64,000 nucleotides of DNA, from positions 669,470 to 733,469 of the forward strand of contig NZ_BLWI01000008.1 of the NCBI RefSeq assembly GCF_013282155.1, written 5' to 3'. Below the pieces are notes generated by a model. The model was not told where the DNA came from. It worked only from the letters and a program-made list of their open reading frames with translations, and did not search any database. The position numbers were made by a program, and so were the translations under genes. Shown here one piece after another: positions 27,460-36,637 of the stretch; the first letter of the stretch is position 1; every line of letters begins with the position of its first letter. This DNA comes from Sulfitobacter sp. HGT1. GTDB taxonomy: Bacteria; Pseudomonadota; Alphaproteobacteria; Rhodobacterales; Rhodobacteraceae.

Positions 27460-28112
27460 GTTTTCGCGGGCTTTTGTGCCGCCTGGCCAAAGCCCGCGAT
27501 CAACTCTGCGTCCTTGATGCCCGGCGCTGATTCCACCCCCGATGACACATCAACCTGACGCGCGCCGGTCATGCGCACCGCCTCGGCCACGTTTGCGGGG
27601 GTCAGCCCACCGGCCAGCATCCACGGTTTGGACCAGCTGCGCCCGGCAATCAGACGCCAGTCAAAGGCCAGCCCGTTGCCACCGGGCAGATCGGCCCCTT
27701 TGGGGGGCTTTGCATCAACCAAGATCTGGTCCGCCACCTGCATATAGGCGTCAAGCTGCGCCAGATCATCCGCATCTGCAACGCCCACGGCCTTCATCAC
27801 CGGCAGCCCATAGCGCGCCTTGACCTCGCGCACCCGCTCGGGGGTTTCATGGCCATGCAGTTGCAACATGTCGATCGGCACAGCGGCCAGCAGCGCATCC
27901 AGAAACGCATCATCCGCATCCACCGTCAGGGCGACCTTGCAAATGCCGCCCGGCACCTCAAGCGCCAGCGCTGCGGCTTCGTCAAAGCTGACGTTGCGGG
28001 GGGATTTTTTGAAAAAGACGAACCCGACATAGCGGGCATTCGCAGCCACTGCCGCTGCAATATCAGCGGCGCTGCGCAAACCGCAGACCTTTACATGTAC
28101 ATTCATCGACAT
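27456..28112 (-). CDS. trpF: Phosphoribosylanthranilate isomerase
   Basis: 218-residue TIM-barrel enzyme of tryptophan synthesis. [15 protein letters not shown] at the N-terminus holds the catalytic Cys; LQLHGHE and [12 protein letters not shown] are the central and phosphate-binding blocks, with [15 protein letters not shown] near the end. The ATG at 28112 ([11 protein letters not shown]) has GAGGG upstream; the frame extends further upstream without conserved sequence. Last gene of rpsA-ihfB-lapA-trpF. Its stop shares the four bases CTAG with kdsA on the other strand. Confidence 0.95.
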   Translation of the reverse strand: MSMNVHVKVCGLRSAADIAAAVAANARYVGFVFFKKSPRNVSFDEAAALALEVPGGICKVALTVDADDAFLDALLAAVPIDMLQLHGHETPERVREVKARYGLPVMKAVGVADADDLAQLDAYMQVADQILVDAKPPKGADLPGGNGLAFDWRLIAGRSWSKPWMLAGGLTPANVAEAVRMTGARQVDVSSGVESAPGIKDAELIAGFGQAAQKPAKT

Positions 28113-28143
28113 GGGTTTCCCTCGGGTCGCAGCGACCGTCAGA

Positions 28144-28494
28144 TCAGCCTGCTTGGTCCAGCAAGGCCAGAACTTCGTCCTGCCCTTCGTATTTTTCGCC
28201 CTTGAGGCGCGCGATTTCACGCTGAAGGCGACGCATTTCACGGGCCTGACGCGCGGCTTCGGCACGTTGATTGAATTCGCGAATCCATTCCCAGACGAAA
28301 CCAACCAAAAGGCCTGCGATGATGCTGCCCAGAATGACGATGAACAACGGCACCTGCATTTCAGGGTTCACAGCGAAAAAGCCCGACACCTCAGTTGGCA
28401 GCAGCTTGAGCGACACCATAGACCGGTTGGCCAAAGCGACGGCGATCAATGCCACTGCAAAAATAGCGATACAAAGGTAGCGGACATAGCGCAT
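28144..28494 (-). CDS. lapA: LapA family (DUF1049) inner-membrane protein
   Basis: 116-residue small membrane protein. Two hydrophobic helices (about residues 5-22 and 48-70) are followed by a basic, coiled-coil-like tail ([27 protein letters not shown]). This matches the LapA domain (lipopolysaccharide assembly protein A in E. coli). The start overlaps the ihfB stop by one base (TGATG). Always between ihfB and trpF in this group of bacteria. Confidence 0.85.
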   Translation of the reverse strand: MRYVRYLCIAIFAVALIAVALANRSMVSLKLLPTEVSGFFAVNPEMQVPLFIVILGSIIAGLLVGFVWEWIREFNQRAEAARQAREMRRLQREIARLKGEKYEGQDEVLALLDQAG

Positions 28495-28778
28495 CAGGAA
28501 TTCCCGTTCAGACGATCACGAAGCAATTTGCCGGTCTTGAAGAACGGCACGTGTTTGTCTTCTACATGAACAGTTTCCCCTGTGCGAGGGTTTCGACCCA
28601 CGCGGGCATCACGTTTTTTCACGGAAAACGCGCCAAATCCGCGCAGTTCAACACGATCACCCTGCGCCATGGCACCTGTGATTTCTTCAAAGATGGTATT
28701 CACGATTCTTTCGACATCACGCTGGTAAAGATGTGGATTGTCGTCTGCGATCTTTTGAATCAATTCCGACCGGATCAT
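28494..28778 (-). CDS. ihfB: Integration host factor subunit beta
   Basis: 94-residue DNA-bending protein that pairs with IHF-alpha. The start [17 protein letters not shown] and the DNA-wrapping beta-arm [16 protein letters not shown] are diagnostic. A frame extending upstream to 28871 is not conserved and the ATG at 28778 gives the family length. Follows rpsA across its terminator and has a plausible promoter of its own. Confidence 0.96.
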   Translation of the reverse strand: MIRSELIQKIADDNPHLYQRDVERIVNTIFEEITGAMAQGDRVELRGFGAFSVKKRDARVGRNPRTGETVHVEDKHVPFFKTGKLLRDRLNGNS

Positions 28779-28817
28779 CTGAAAGTCTCCCCCGAGATTT
28801 ATTTTATTATGTCCCCG

Positions 28818-28845
28818 ACTATAACAACTCCCACGCGTTCGTGAA
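28818..28845 (-). promoter_or_regulatory. Predicted ihfB promoter
   Basis: On the minus strand TTCACG (28840-28845), 16-bp spacer, TATAGT (28818-28823), about 40 bp before the ihfB start and after the rpsA terminator. Confidence 0.4.
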
Positions 28846-28986
28846 GACATCCATATCGCCCATTGAGACATTTCGCGGCGCGAACCTGCTGATTTAAGGT
28901 CGTTTTTTGGCCGAAATGCTTAACAGCACGCGCCCGTCTTGCGGGCGGACGCTGTACCGCCCCCCGCAGCCTGCCCCGATTCGCAT

Positions 28987-29021
28987 AAAAAAAGGGCCCC
29001 GCAATCTGCATTGCGAGGCCC
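28987..29021 (-). terminator. Intrinsic terminator of rpsA
   Basis: On the minus strand a near-perfect hairpin GGGCCTCGCAAT-N4-ATTGCGGGGCCC (28994-29021) is followed by seven T (28987-28993), 28 bp after the rpsA stop. Confidence 0.9.
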
Positions 29022-29049
29022 GTTATCTAACTTGCTAAACGCCTAAGGT

Positions 29050-30726
29050 TCAGTCGTCGCCCTTCAGAGCGGCCCCAAGGATATCACCCAAGGATGCGCC
29101 GGAGTCAGAGGAGCCATACTGCTCGACTGCTTCTTTCTCTTCTGCGATTTCACGTGCCTTGATCGAAACGCCCAAACGGTGCGCTTTGGCATCGACGTTG
29201 GTGATGCGAACATCAACCTTGTCACCAACCGAGAAACGCTCTGGGCGCTGTTCGGCACGGTCACGCGACAGATCGGAGCGACGGATGAAGGCTTTCATGC
29301 CTTCATATTCGACTTCGATGCCACCGTCTTCGATGGAGGTCACAGTCACAGTCACAACGGAACCGCGCTTAACGCCGCCCACTGCTTCTGCGAACTTGTC
29401 GCCGCCAACACCTTTGATCGAGAGGCTGATGCGCTCTTTCTCAACGTCGACTTCGGAGACAACGGCCTGAACCATATCGCCCTTGCGGTAGTTCTGGATG
29501 GCGTCTTCGCCACGTTCGTCCCAGGACAGGTCGGACAGGTGAACCATGCCGTCGATGTCGCCTGGCAGGCCAACAAACAGACCGAATTCGGTGATGTTTT
29601 TGACTTCGCCTTCGACTTCGGTGCCTTCAGGGTGTGTTTCTGCAAACACTTCCCATGGGTTGCGCATGGTCTGCTTGAGACCAAGGGAAACGCGGCGCTT
29701 GGCACCATCGATTTCCAGAACCATGACTTCGACTTCTTGGCTGGTGGACACGATCTTGCCGGGGTGTACGTTTTTCTTTGTCCACGACATCTCGGACACG
29801 TGTACCAGACCTTCAACGCCAGGCTCGAGCTCAACAAATGCACCGTAATCGGTGATGTTGGTCACGCGACCTGTATGCGTGGATTCCAGTGGGTACTTGG
29901 CTTGCACCAGATCCCATGGATCTTCTTGCAATTGCTTCATGCCCAAGGAGATGCGGTGCGTCTCTTTGTTGATCTTGATGACTTGAACCTTGATGGTCTC
30001 GCCAATTGTCAGGATCTCGGATGGGTGGTTTACACGGCGCCATGCCATGTCTGTGACGTGCAGCAAGCCGTCAACGCCGCCCAGATCAACGAACGCACCG
30101 TATTCGGTGATGTTCTTGACCACACCGTCAACTTCCTGACCTTCGGTCAGGTTGCCGATAACTTCGGCACGCTGTTCGGCACGGGATTCTTCAAGGATCG
30201 CACGACGCGAAACAACGATGTTGCCACGACGACGGTCCATCTTCAGAACCTGGAACGGCTGCTTCAGACCCATCAACGGGCCGGCATCGCGCACGGGGCG
30301 CACGTCAACTTGCGAACCGGGAAGGAACGCAACCGCGCCGCCCAGATCAACTGTAAAGCCACCTTTAACGCGGCCAAAGATTGCGCCATCAACGCGCTCT
30401 TCTGCGGCATAGGCTTTTTCCAGACGGTCCCAGGCTTCCTCACGGCGCGCCATCTCGCGAGAGATAACAGCTTCGCCACGGGAGTTTTCGACCTGACGAA
30501 GGAAAACTTCGACTTCGTCGCCGACTGCAACGTTGGGAGCTTCGCCTGGCTCGGCGAATTCTTTAAGATCGACGCGACCTTCCATCTTGTAGCCTACGTC
30601 GATGATGGCTTGGCCCGCTTCGATCGCGATGACCTTACCTTTGACAACTGAGCCCTCTTCGGGCGTGTCCATTTCAAAGCTTTCTTCCAAAAGTGCTTCG
30701 AAGTCTTCCATTGAGTTCATAGCCAT
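29050..30726 (-). CDS. rpsA: 30S ribosomal protein S1
   Basis: 558-residue mRNA-binding protein of the small ribosomal subunit, needed to start translation of most leadered mRNAs. Six S1 RNA-binding repeats can be followed, e.g. VKGKVIAIEAGQAIIDVG, VDGAIFGRVKGGFTVDLG, VDGVVKNITEYGAFVDLG, HTGRVTNITDYGAFVELE, VEGEVKNITEFGLFVGLP and a divergent last one. The acidic N-terminus MAMNSMEDFEALLEESF is typical of alphaproteobacteria. The ATG at 30726 with AAGGA upstream is preferred to a long upstream extension. Confidence 0.98.
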   Translation of the reverse strand: MAMNSMEDFEALLEESFEMDTPEEGSVVKGKVIAIEAGQAIIDVGYKMEGRVDLKEFAEPGEAPNVAVGDEVEVFLRQVENSRGEAVISREMARREEAWDRLEKAYAAEERVDGAIFGRVKGGFTVDLGGAVAFLPGSQVDVRPVRDAGPLMGLKQPFQVLKMDRRRGNIVVSRRAILEESRAEQRAEVIGNLTEGQEVDGVVKNITEYGAFVDLGGVDGLLHVTDMAWRRVNHPSEILTIGETIKVQVIKINKETHRISLGMKQLQEDPWDLVQAKYPLESTHTGRVTNITDYGAFVELEPGVEGLVHVSEMSWTKKNVHPGKIVSTSQEVEVMVLEIDGAKRRVSLGLKQTMRNPWEVFAETHPEGTEVEGEVKNITEFGLFVGLPGDIDGMVHLSDLSWDERGEDAIQNYRKGDMVQAVVSEVDVEKERISLSIKGVGGDKFAEAVGGVKRGSVVTVTVTSIEDGGIEVEYEGMKAFIRRSDLSRDRAEQRPERFSVGDKVDVRITNVDAKAHRLGVSIKAREIAEEKEAVEQYGSSDSGASLGDILGAALKGDD

Positions 30727-31040
30727 GTAGCTTGAGTATCCTTTAGCATTTGGTTTCTGGCCGCGCGGTTGTCTCCGCCGGTCTGTGATTAAAAATGTCT
30801 TTCGTGGCCGGGTCCGTTTGCAAAACAAAGAGGGCCGGATGAATCCGACCCTGCCTGATATATCGCGCCCGAAACGTGTATCCGCCCCTTAGACAGTCGC
30901 GCGTATAGGCCTGTTTCATGGAAATGGCAAGGGCGGTCAGGCGGCTTCTGGCTGCCTGATCCACCGCTCGCGAAAGATCGCCTGCTGTGCCGTAATCAGT
31001 CTTCCGGTGTTAACAAGAAGGCGGCGGCACGCTTGGCGGA
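30727..31040 (-). promoter_or_regulatory. rpsA promoter and long leader
   Basis: Gap of over 300 bp without a gene. On the minus strand TTGCCA (30925-30930), 17-bp spacer, TATACG (30902-30907) is a good sigma-70-type promoter. It would give a leader of about 170 bases, long enough for the autogenous control known for rpsA. No conserved RNA class was recognised in it. Confidence 0.55.
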
Positions 31041-31044
31041 TATG

Positions 31045-31074
31045 AAAAACCCCGCCCCCGGAAAGGGAGCAGGG
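31045..31074 (-). terminator. Intrinsic terminator of the rhodanese-like gene
   Basis: On the minus strand CCCTGCTCCC-N5-GGGGGCGGGG (with two G-U pairs in RNA; 31050-31074) followed by TTTTT (31045-31049), 24 bp after the stop. Confidence 0.75.
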
Positions 31075-31098
31075 ATTGTCACCTCAAGCCTCGGTTGA

Positions 31099-31476
31099 TT
31101 AAGCCTCGGTCGGGCCGCCCGCGTCTTCCCAGCCGGGGAAACCGCCAATGTTGGTCACATTGGTATAGCCCATGTCGTGCAGGGTTTTGCCGGACAACGC
31201 AGCCTGGCCGCCTGCCCCACAGATCAAATAGATCTCGGCGTCTTTTTGAAAGATCGGGTTATATAGTGCCTCGACCTTTGGGTCGGCGCGAAATTCGATC
31301 ATGCCGCGCGGTACACGGTGCGCGCCCTTGATCGTGCCGCTGCTGGCAATATCGGATGAATCGCGCACATCGATAAACAGGCCTTGGCCCTGCGCGTGCT
31401 TGGCGATCGCGTCTTTGGCGTCCATTGTCGGAACGACGGTATTGGCGGCTTCCAGATAGTCTTGTGCGGTTTTCAT
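31099..31476 (-). CDS. Rhodanese-like domain protein
   Basis: 125-residue single-domain sulfurtransferase-like protein. LFIDVRDSSDIASSGTIKGAHRVPRG is the CH2A-type motif, and the active loop is YLICGAGGQAALSGKTL near residue 90: the Cys is present but the sixth loop residue, usually Arg, is Gln. C-terminal NIGGFPGWEDAGGP is typical. Thiosulfate or persulfide transfer is therefore likely but not assured. The ATG at 31476 has AAGGA upstream. Single gene with its own terminator. Confidence 0.87.
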   Translation of the reverse strand: MKTAQDYLEAANTVVPTMDAKDAIAKHAQGQGLFIDVRDSSDIASSGTIKGAHRVPRGMIEFRADPKVEALYNPIFQKDAEIYLICGAGGQAALSGKTLHDMGYTNVTNIGGFPGWEDAGGPTEA

Positions 31477-31613
31477 AATGGGTATCCTTGTGATCATTGC
31501 GCCAGACCGCGCGCTGTCATCGCGCAGCATTCGACACATCAACGCACCGGATCAAAGGACAGTTCCATGGTGGCGAAATATCTTGCAGCCCCGCAACAGG
31601 ACGGCAAAAGGCC

Positions 31614-32228
31614 CTAGCGCGCCAAACGCAGGCTGATCAGCTCAATCGCGCGGGCCACCGCCGTGGCGATATCCATGGTCGAGGTGTCCATCTCGACAGC
31701 ATCTGCGGCGGGCTTCAGCGGGGCCTCGGCACGGCTGCTGTCGCGTTCGTCACGCGCCTCCACATCGGCCAACACCTGTTCAAAGGTTCCGTCAAACCCC
31801 TTTGCAGCCAGTTCCGCGAACCGGCGCTGCGCACGGACCTCGGGTGTGGCTGTCACGAACAGCTTTACCTGCGCATCGGGGCAAATCACCGTTCCGATAT
31901 CGCGCCCGTCCAGCACCGCCCCGCCAGCCCGCATGGCGAAACTGCGCTGGAAATCCACCAAAGCGGCCCGCACTTCCGGGATCGCAGCCGCGCGGCTGGC
32001 CGCCTCGGCCACCGCATTGGTGCGCAGCTGGTCATTCTCCAGATCGCCCGCAACCAAGGTCAATGCCGCCTCTTCCGGCGACATCCCTTCAAGCACCTTT
32101 GCACCAACGGCACGGTACAAAAGCCCCGTATCCAGATGCGCAAAGCCGAAATGCTCTGCCACAGCGCGCGACACCGTGCCCTTGCCCGCAGCGGCTGGCC
32201 CGTCAATGGCGACTGTAAAGCCGTCCAT
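31614..32228 (-). CDS. cmk: Cytidylate kinase
   Basis: 204-residue kinase that phosphorylates CMP and dCMP. P-loop GPAAAGKGT at residues 9-17, then [13 protein letters not shown], the CMP-binding [10 protein letters not shown] block and a short lid [13 protein letters not shown]. The ATG at 32228 overlaps the aroA stop by one base (TGATG); a GTG one codon earlier is possible. aroA-cmk-(rpsA) is a widely kept order in proteobacteria. Confidence 0.96.
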   Translation of the reverse strand: MDGFTVAIDGPAAAGKGTVSRAVAEHFGFAHLDTGLLYRAVGAKVLEGMSPEEAALTLVAGDLENDQLRTNAVAEAASRAAAIPEVRAALVDFQRSFAMRAGGAVLDGRDIGTVICPDAQVKLFVTATPEVRAQRRFAELAAKGFDGTFEQVLADVEARDERDSSRAEAPLKPAADAVEMDTSTMDIATAVARAIELISLRLAR

Positions 32229-33580
32229 CACGCCGTGCCCCGCGTCACCTTGGCACCCAGCTGCGCCATCAGCGGCTCGAATATCGGGAAGGATGTGGTG
32301 ATCGGCGCACCGTCATCGACGCTGACCGGAGCATTTGCCGCCATGCCCATGATCATAAAGGACATCGCAATGCGGTGGTCCAACTGGCTGGCACAGGTGG
32401 CCCCGCCGGGCACATTGCCATGCCCCAACCCGGTGACGGCCCACCAGTCGGGGCCTTCTTCCACCTCGACCCCGTTGGCGCGCAGCCCCTTGGCCATCGC
32501 ATCAATCCGGTCGCTTTCCTTGACCCGCAACTCCTTGACGCCGCGCATCATGGTCTGGCCTTGCGCAAAAGACGCCACCACAGACAGCACCGGATATTCG
32601 TCGATCATCGACGCGGCCCGCGCGGGCGGCACCTCGATCCCCTTCATATCGGGCGAAAATCTGGCACGCAGATCGGCGACAGGCTCGCCCCCCTCGGTGC
32701 GCTCGTTCTCATAGGTCAGATCGGCCCCCATCTCGCGCAGCGTGGTAAACAACCCCGCCCGCGTCGGGTTCAAACCGATACCGGGCACCAAGACATCCGA
32801 CCCGGGCACGATCAACGCTGCACAGACCGGAAACGCCGCCGAAGACGGATCACGCGGCACGTCCACATGCTGGGCCTGCAACTCGGGCTGGCCCGTCAAG
32901 GTGATAACGCGGCCCTCATCGGTATCCTCGACCGCAATCTCGGCCCCGAAACCTGCCAGCATACGCTCTGTATGGTCGCGCGTGGCTTCGGCCTCGATCA
33001 CCACAGTCTTGCCCGGCGCATTCAACCCCGCCAGCAATACTGCCGATTTCACCTGCGCCGACGGCACCGGCACCACATAGCGCACCGGCACAGGTTCTGC
33101 CGCACCGACGATGGTCATTGGCAACCGCCCGCCCTTGCGCCCGACAGCCTGCGTGCCAAATAACGCCAACGGGTCCGTTACCCGCGCCATGGGCCGGCCG
33201 TTCAGGCTGGCATCACCGGTAAAGGTCGCGGTGATCGGCGATGTCGCCATCGCGCCCATGATCAACCGCACACCGGTGCCGGAGTTGCCGCAATCAATCA
33301 CGCCGTCAGGTTCGGCAAAACCGCCAACCCCGACCCCGTGCACAGACCAGTTGCCGCCGCCCAAATCCGTGACGTCCGCCCCGAACGCCCGCATCGCGCG
33401 GGCCGTGTCCAACACATCATCGCCTTCCAACAGACCACTGATCGTGGTCTCGCCGACACACATCGCGCCCAATATCAAAGACCGGTGCGAGATGGATTTA
33501 TCCCCCGGCACCTCGGCCACACCGCTCAAGGGTCCGCAAGCAGACGAAGTCATGGGAATAGGCGTGGCGTGACTGGACAT
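32228..33580 (-). CDS. aroA: 3-phosphoshikimate 1-carboxyvinyltransferase (EPSP synthase)
   Basis: 450-residue enzyme joining PEP to shikimate-3-phosphate on the way to aromatic amino acids. [59 protein letters not shown] and LDHRIAMSF place it near the class II (CP4-like) enzymes. At the position where CP4 has Ala (NAATG), this protein has Gly (GNSGTG), so glyphosate sensitivity is expected. The ATG at 33580 has GAGGG upstream. Overlaps cmk. Confidence 0.96.
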   Translation of the reverse strand: MSSHATPIPMTSSACGPLSGVAEVPGDKSISHRSLILGAMCVGETTISGLLEGDDVLDTARAMRAFGADVTDLGGGNWSVHGVGVGGFAEPDGVIDCGNSGTGVRLIMGAMATSPITATFTGDASLNGRPMARVTDPLALFGTQAVGRKGGRLPMTIVGAAEPVPVRYVVPVPSAQVKSAVLLAGLNAPGKTVVIEAEATRDHTERMLAGFGAEIAVEDTDEGRVITLTGQPELQAQHVDVPRDPSSAAFPVCAALIVPGSDVLVPGIGLNPTRAGLFTTLREMGADLTYENERTEGGEPVADLRARFSPDMKGIEVPPARAASMIDEYPVLSVVASFAQGQTMMRGVKELRVKESDRIDAMAKGLRANGVEVEEGPDWWAVTGLGHGNVPGGATCASQLDHRIAMSFMIMGMAANAPVSVDDGAPITTSFPIFEPLMAQLGAKVTRGTA

Positions 33581-33657
33581 GGGACAACCCTCAATCTGAA
33601 TTCTGACCGCCGTCATAAACCAGCACGCAAGTGCCGTCCATAACCGAGCGCCCTATC

Positions 33658-33705
33658 TTCTCTGGCTCTTAAATATCCATGGGGGTCCGGGGGCAATCAG
33701 CCCCC
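33658..33705 (-). repeat. Dispersed 3'-end repeat, copy C
   Basis: On the minus strand: hairpin GGGGGC-N5-GCCCCC (33689-33705), then GGATATTTAAGAGCCAGAGAA (33658-33678). It sits 12 bp after the trmB stop, so it probably ends the trmB transcript. Confidence 0.75.
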
Positions 33706-33716
33706 GTCACACGCCG

Positions 33717-34418
33717 TCAACGTTTGCGAAACGTCAGATAATGGGGCACGCGGCCTTCGCGCAGGGCCTTTTGCTCGTATCGGGTGGAAATCCAGTCATC
33801 CCACGGCTCTTTCCAATCGCCAGGGCGCTCGGCCAGCCATTCAAAACCGTGGCGCGGCACCTGCTCCAGCGTCTGGCGCACATAATCCTCGATATCTGTC
33901 GCCACGCGAAAGATTGCGCCGGGTTTCAGCACCCGCACCAAGGGCTCCAGATGCTCTGGTGTGACAAAGCGGCGCCGGTGATGGCGGGTCTTGGGCCAGG
34001 GGTCGGGATACAGCAGAAATGCGCGGTCGATCGACGCTTCGGGCAGGACATCAAAAATATCGCGCGCATCGCCCGGATGGATCGCCACGTTGTCGACACC
34101 GGCACGGCGGATCTTGCCCAACAGCATCGCAACGCCGTTGATATACGGCTCGCAACCGATGATGCCCACATCGGGGTTTTGCGCGGCCTGATGCACCATA
34201 TGCTCACCGCCACCAAAGCCGATTTCCAGCCAGACGGGTTTGCCGCCGAACAGCCCCGGCAGATCCAGCGGTGTGCGCGACGGGTTGGCCTCCCAATCAA
34301 CAGGACCGGGGGAGAGCGCATCAAGGTCTTCCTCAATATAGCCCTTCTGGCTTTGCTTGAGGGATTTGCCTTTGAGGCGACCATAAAAATTTCGGCGGGG
34401 GCGTATAGGATCTGTCAT
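33717..34418 (-). CDS. trmB: tRNA (guanine-N7-)-methyltransferase
   Basis: 233-residue SAM-dependent enzyme that makes m7G46 in tRNA. LEIGFGGGEHM is the SAM-binding motif, GCEPYINGVAMLL follows, and DPWPKTRHHRRRF is the TrmB catalytic signature. ISTRYEQKALREG near the C-terminus is also typical. The ATG at 34418 (MTDPIRPRRNFYGR) is preferred over a non-conserved upstream extension. Its divergent neighbour is a response regulator. Confidence 0.95.
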   Translation of the reverse strand: MTDPIRPRRNFYGRLKGKSLKQSQKGYIEEDLDALSPGPVDWEANPSRTPLDLPGLFGGKPVWLEIGFGGGEHMVHQAAQNPDVGIIGCEPYINGVAMLLGKIRRAGVDNVAIHPGDARDIFDVLPEASIDRAFLLYPDPWPKTRHHRRRFVTPEHLEPLVRVLKPGAIFRVATDIEDYVRQTLEQVPRHGFEWLAERPGDWKEPWDDWISTRYEQKALREGRVPHYLTFRKR

Positions 34419-34522
34419 GCGGATGCCTTTAGCCTGACACCTGCGCCAGCGCAACGGGTCGCTTTAATCAGACATTAAGCCGAAGATGTAAGGGTTGGGC
34501 GATCAGACGCAATTCAGGCCAG

Positions 34523-35257
34523 ATGACCATGCTGCAAAACAAGACAAATACCGGAACGCTACCGACCAAGTCCCGTGCGTTGGTGCTGGACGACGAACGT
34601 TTTGACCGCCACCGCATTGCCCGACTGTGTTCCGGGCTCAAGACCCGCTTTGATGTGTCCGATGTCACCTCCTTGAGCGAATTGTCAGAGATACTCGAGA
34701 CCGACAGCTTCGATCTGATCTTTGTCGATTACAGCCTGCCTGACGGCACCGGGCTTGAGGCGTTGGAACTGATCCGCCTTTCGCCGCGCAACTGCACCGC
34801 CGCGACGATCCTGATCACCGGCATCGCGCGCGAAGATATCGCAATTGCCGCAATGGATGCCGGATGCAGCGACTATATCCCCAAAGAAGCCCTGACCAAG
34901 GAAGCGTTCAAACGGGCAGTCTCGAACGCTTTGTACCAGTCCGGCGGGGCCTTGCCTGTTGCCGATGGCGCGCAGCACGACGCCTTGCGCCATTTTGCCC
35001 GTGACTGCGCGATGGATCTAAAACCGATGGTCAGCAGGATGATGCGCCAGATCAGGGACCTTCGTGATGGTCGCACCCCCCAACCTGCCGCCCACACCGA
35101 ACCGCTGGAAATGACCTGCAATCAGATCTGGGATTACCTTGTTGCCTTGCAAGAACAGGAAGGGCACCCGACCCTGCGCGCTGCCGAATTCAAGGCCGCC
35201 TCGCTCCAGACAGACAAAATCGCAAAACCGCCCTCGCCTTTCCGGCCTCTTTCCTAG
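34523..35257 (+). CDS. Response regulator with receiver domain and uncharacterised C-terminal region
   Basis: 244-residue protein. The receiver domain (about residues 17-140) keeps the acidic pair in VLDDERFD, phosphoacceptor Asp in FVDYSLPDG, Thr in LITG and Lys in YIPKEAL. The C-terminal 100 residues have no DNA-binding motif that I recognise; they are helical and end in a Pro-rich tail. No histidine kinase lies nearby, so the partner is unknown. Output could be protein-protein rather than transcriptional. Confidence 0.85.
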   Translation: MTMLQNKTNTGTLPTKSRALVLDDERFDRHRIARLCSGLKTRFDVSDVTSLSELSEILETDSFDLIFVDYSLPDGTGLEALELIRLSPRNCTAATILITGIAREDIAIAAMDAGCSDYIPKEALTKEAFKRAVSNALYQSGGALPVADGAQHDALRHFARDCAMDLKPMVSRMMRQIRDLRDGRTPQPAAHTEPLEMTCNQIWDYLVALQEQEGHPTLRAAEFKAASLQTDKIAKPPSPFRPLS

Positions 35258-35306
35258 GCCGCCAAGCGGGCGGGCGGTGAACGGCCCGTTACCTGTAATT
35301 CAAACG

Positions 35307-35339
35307 AAAAACGGACCCCCGGCACTGCCGAAGGTCCGT
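35307..35339 (-). terminator. Intrinsic terminator of metK
   Basis: On the minus strand ACGGACC and GGTCCGT arms (35311-35339) with an inner GGCA/TGCC stem are followed by TTTTT (35307-35311), after the metK stop. It lies in the convergent gap with the response regulator gene and could act for both. Confidence 0.8.
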
Positions 35340-35392
35340 CAAATTGTTTTCAATTCAGCAGCAGATCGAATGCCGCCGACGCGCTAGAAAGA

Positions 35393-36577
35393 TTAAAGCG
35401 CCGCTTTCAATGCATCAACCAGATCGGTTTTTTCCCAGCTGAACCCACCATCAGCTTCAGGTGCCCGACCAAAGTGGCCATAGGCCGCCGTGCGCTCGTA
35501 GATCGGCTTGTTCAGTTGCAGATGCTCGCGGATGCCGCGTGGGGTCAGGTCGATGATCTTGCCGATGGCGCGTTCAATCGCTGAATCCGCCACATCCGCA
35601 TCACCGCCAAAGGTGTCGCAATAGATCGACAACGGCTTGGACACACCGATCGCATAGCTCAGCTGGATCGTGCATTTTTCAGCCAGACCCGCAGCAACCA
35701 CGTTCTTTGCCAGATAGCGCGCAACATAGGCCGCCGAACGGTCAACCTTTGTCGGATCTTTGCCCGAAAACGCGCCGCCGCCATGAGGGGCCGCACCGCC
35801 GTAGGTGTCGACGATGATCTTGCGCCCGGTCAGGCCCGCGTCGCCATCAGGGCCGCCGATGACGAATGTGCCTGTGGGGTTCACCCACCATTCGGTGTCG
35901 GCCGTGATCCAGCCTTCGGGCAGGACTTCGGTGATGTAGGGCTCGACGATATCGCGGATATCGGCGCTTGTCTGGCTCTCGTATGCGTGCTGCGTCGACA
36001 GCACGATCGACGACACGCCAACCGGTTTGCCGTCTTCATAGCGCACGGACAGCTGGCTTTTTGCGTCAGGGCGCAGCGTCGGCTCCGTGCCGTCTTTGCG
36101 CACTTCGGCCAGACGGCGCAGGATCGCGTGGGCATAATGGACCGGGGCCGGCATCAGCTCGGGCGTTTCGTTTGTGGCGAAACCGAACATGATACCCTGA
36201 TCGCCAGCGCCTTCTTCTTTGTTGCTGGACGCGTCAACACCCTGCGCGATATGCGCGGATTGTTCGTGCAGCAGGTTGGTGATTTCACATGTCGCGTGGT
36301 GAAATTTTTCCTGCTCGTAACCGATGTCCTTGATGCAGGCGCGGGCAATGTCTTCGATCTTGCCCATATATTCGCTAAGTTTTTCCTGATCAGACAGGCC
36401 GACCTCACCGCCAATGACAACCCGGTTGGTTGTTGCGAAGGTTTCAGCGGCAACGCGCGCTTCGGGTTCTTCAGTCAGAAATGCGTCCAAAACGGCGTCC
36501 GAAATACGGTCGCAAACTTTGTCAGGATGGCCTTCGGAAACGGATTCCGAAGTAAAGATATAGTTTTTCCGGGACAT
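35393..36577 (-). CDS. metK: S-adenosylmethionine synthetase
   Basis: 394-residue enzyme making SAM from methionine and ATP. Signatures are [14 protein letters not shown] at the N-terminus, [10 protein letters not shown], the glycine-rich [18 protein letters not shown] and [10 protein letters not shown]. The ATG at 36577 follows the ribosome site TTGGAG, which is itself part of a SAM/SAH-type riboswitch, so product feedback at translation is expected. Downstream of lnt in the block that runs from miaB. Confidence 0.98.
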   Translation of the reverse strand: MSRKNYIFTSESVSEGHPDKVCDRISDAVLDAFLTEEPEARVAAETFATTNRVVIGGEVGLSDQEKLSEYMGKIEDIARACIKDIGYEQEKFHHATCEITNLLHEQSAHIAQGVDASSNKEEGAGDQGIMFGFATNETPELMPAPVHYAHAILRRLAEVRKDGTEPTLRPDAKSQLSVRYEDGKPVGVSSIVLSTQHAYESQTSADIRDIVEPYITEVLPEGWITADTEWWVNPTGTFVIGGPDGDAGLTGRKIIVDTYGGAAPHGGGAFSGKDPTKVDRSAAYVARYLAKNVVAAGLAEKCTIQLSYAIGVSKPLSIYCDTFGGDADVADSAIERAIGKIIDLTPRGIREHLQLNKPIYERTAAYGHFGRAPEADGGFSWEKTDLVDALKAAL

Positions 36578-36580
36578 GTA

Positions 36581-36625
36581 GTGCTCCAATAGATTTCTTA
36601 GCCACGTCAGGAAGCCGTTGTGGCC
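36581..36625 (-). promoter_or_regulatory. SAM/SAH riboswitch upstream of metK
   Basis: On the minus strand the leader reads GGCCACAACGGCUUCCUGAC, then GUGGC, an AU-rich linker and UUGGAGCA at the ribosome site. GGCCAC pairs with GUGGC and part of the loop can pair with the region at the GGAGCA, the small pseudoknot layout of the SAM/SAH class. That class was described upstream of metK in Rhodobacterales. Binding of SAM would hide the ribosome site and lower metK expression. Confidence 0.9.
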
Positions 36626-36637
36626 GGTGAATAGGGC

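Noticed and set aside
29179..30651. 490-codon plus-strand open frame
   Set aside because: Antisense to rpsA, a well-known artefact of its codon bias.
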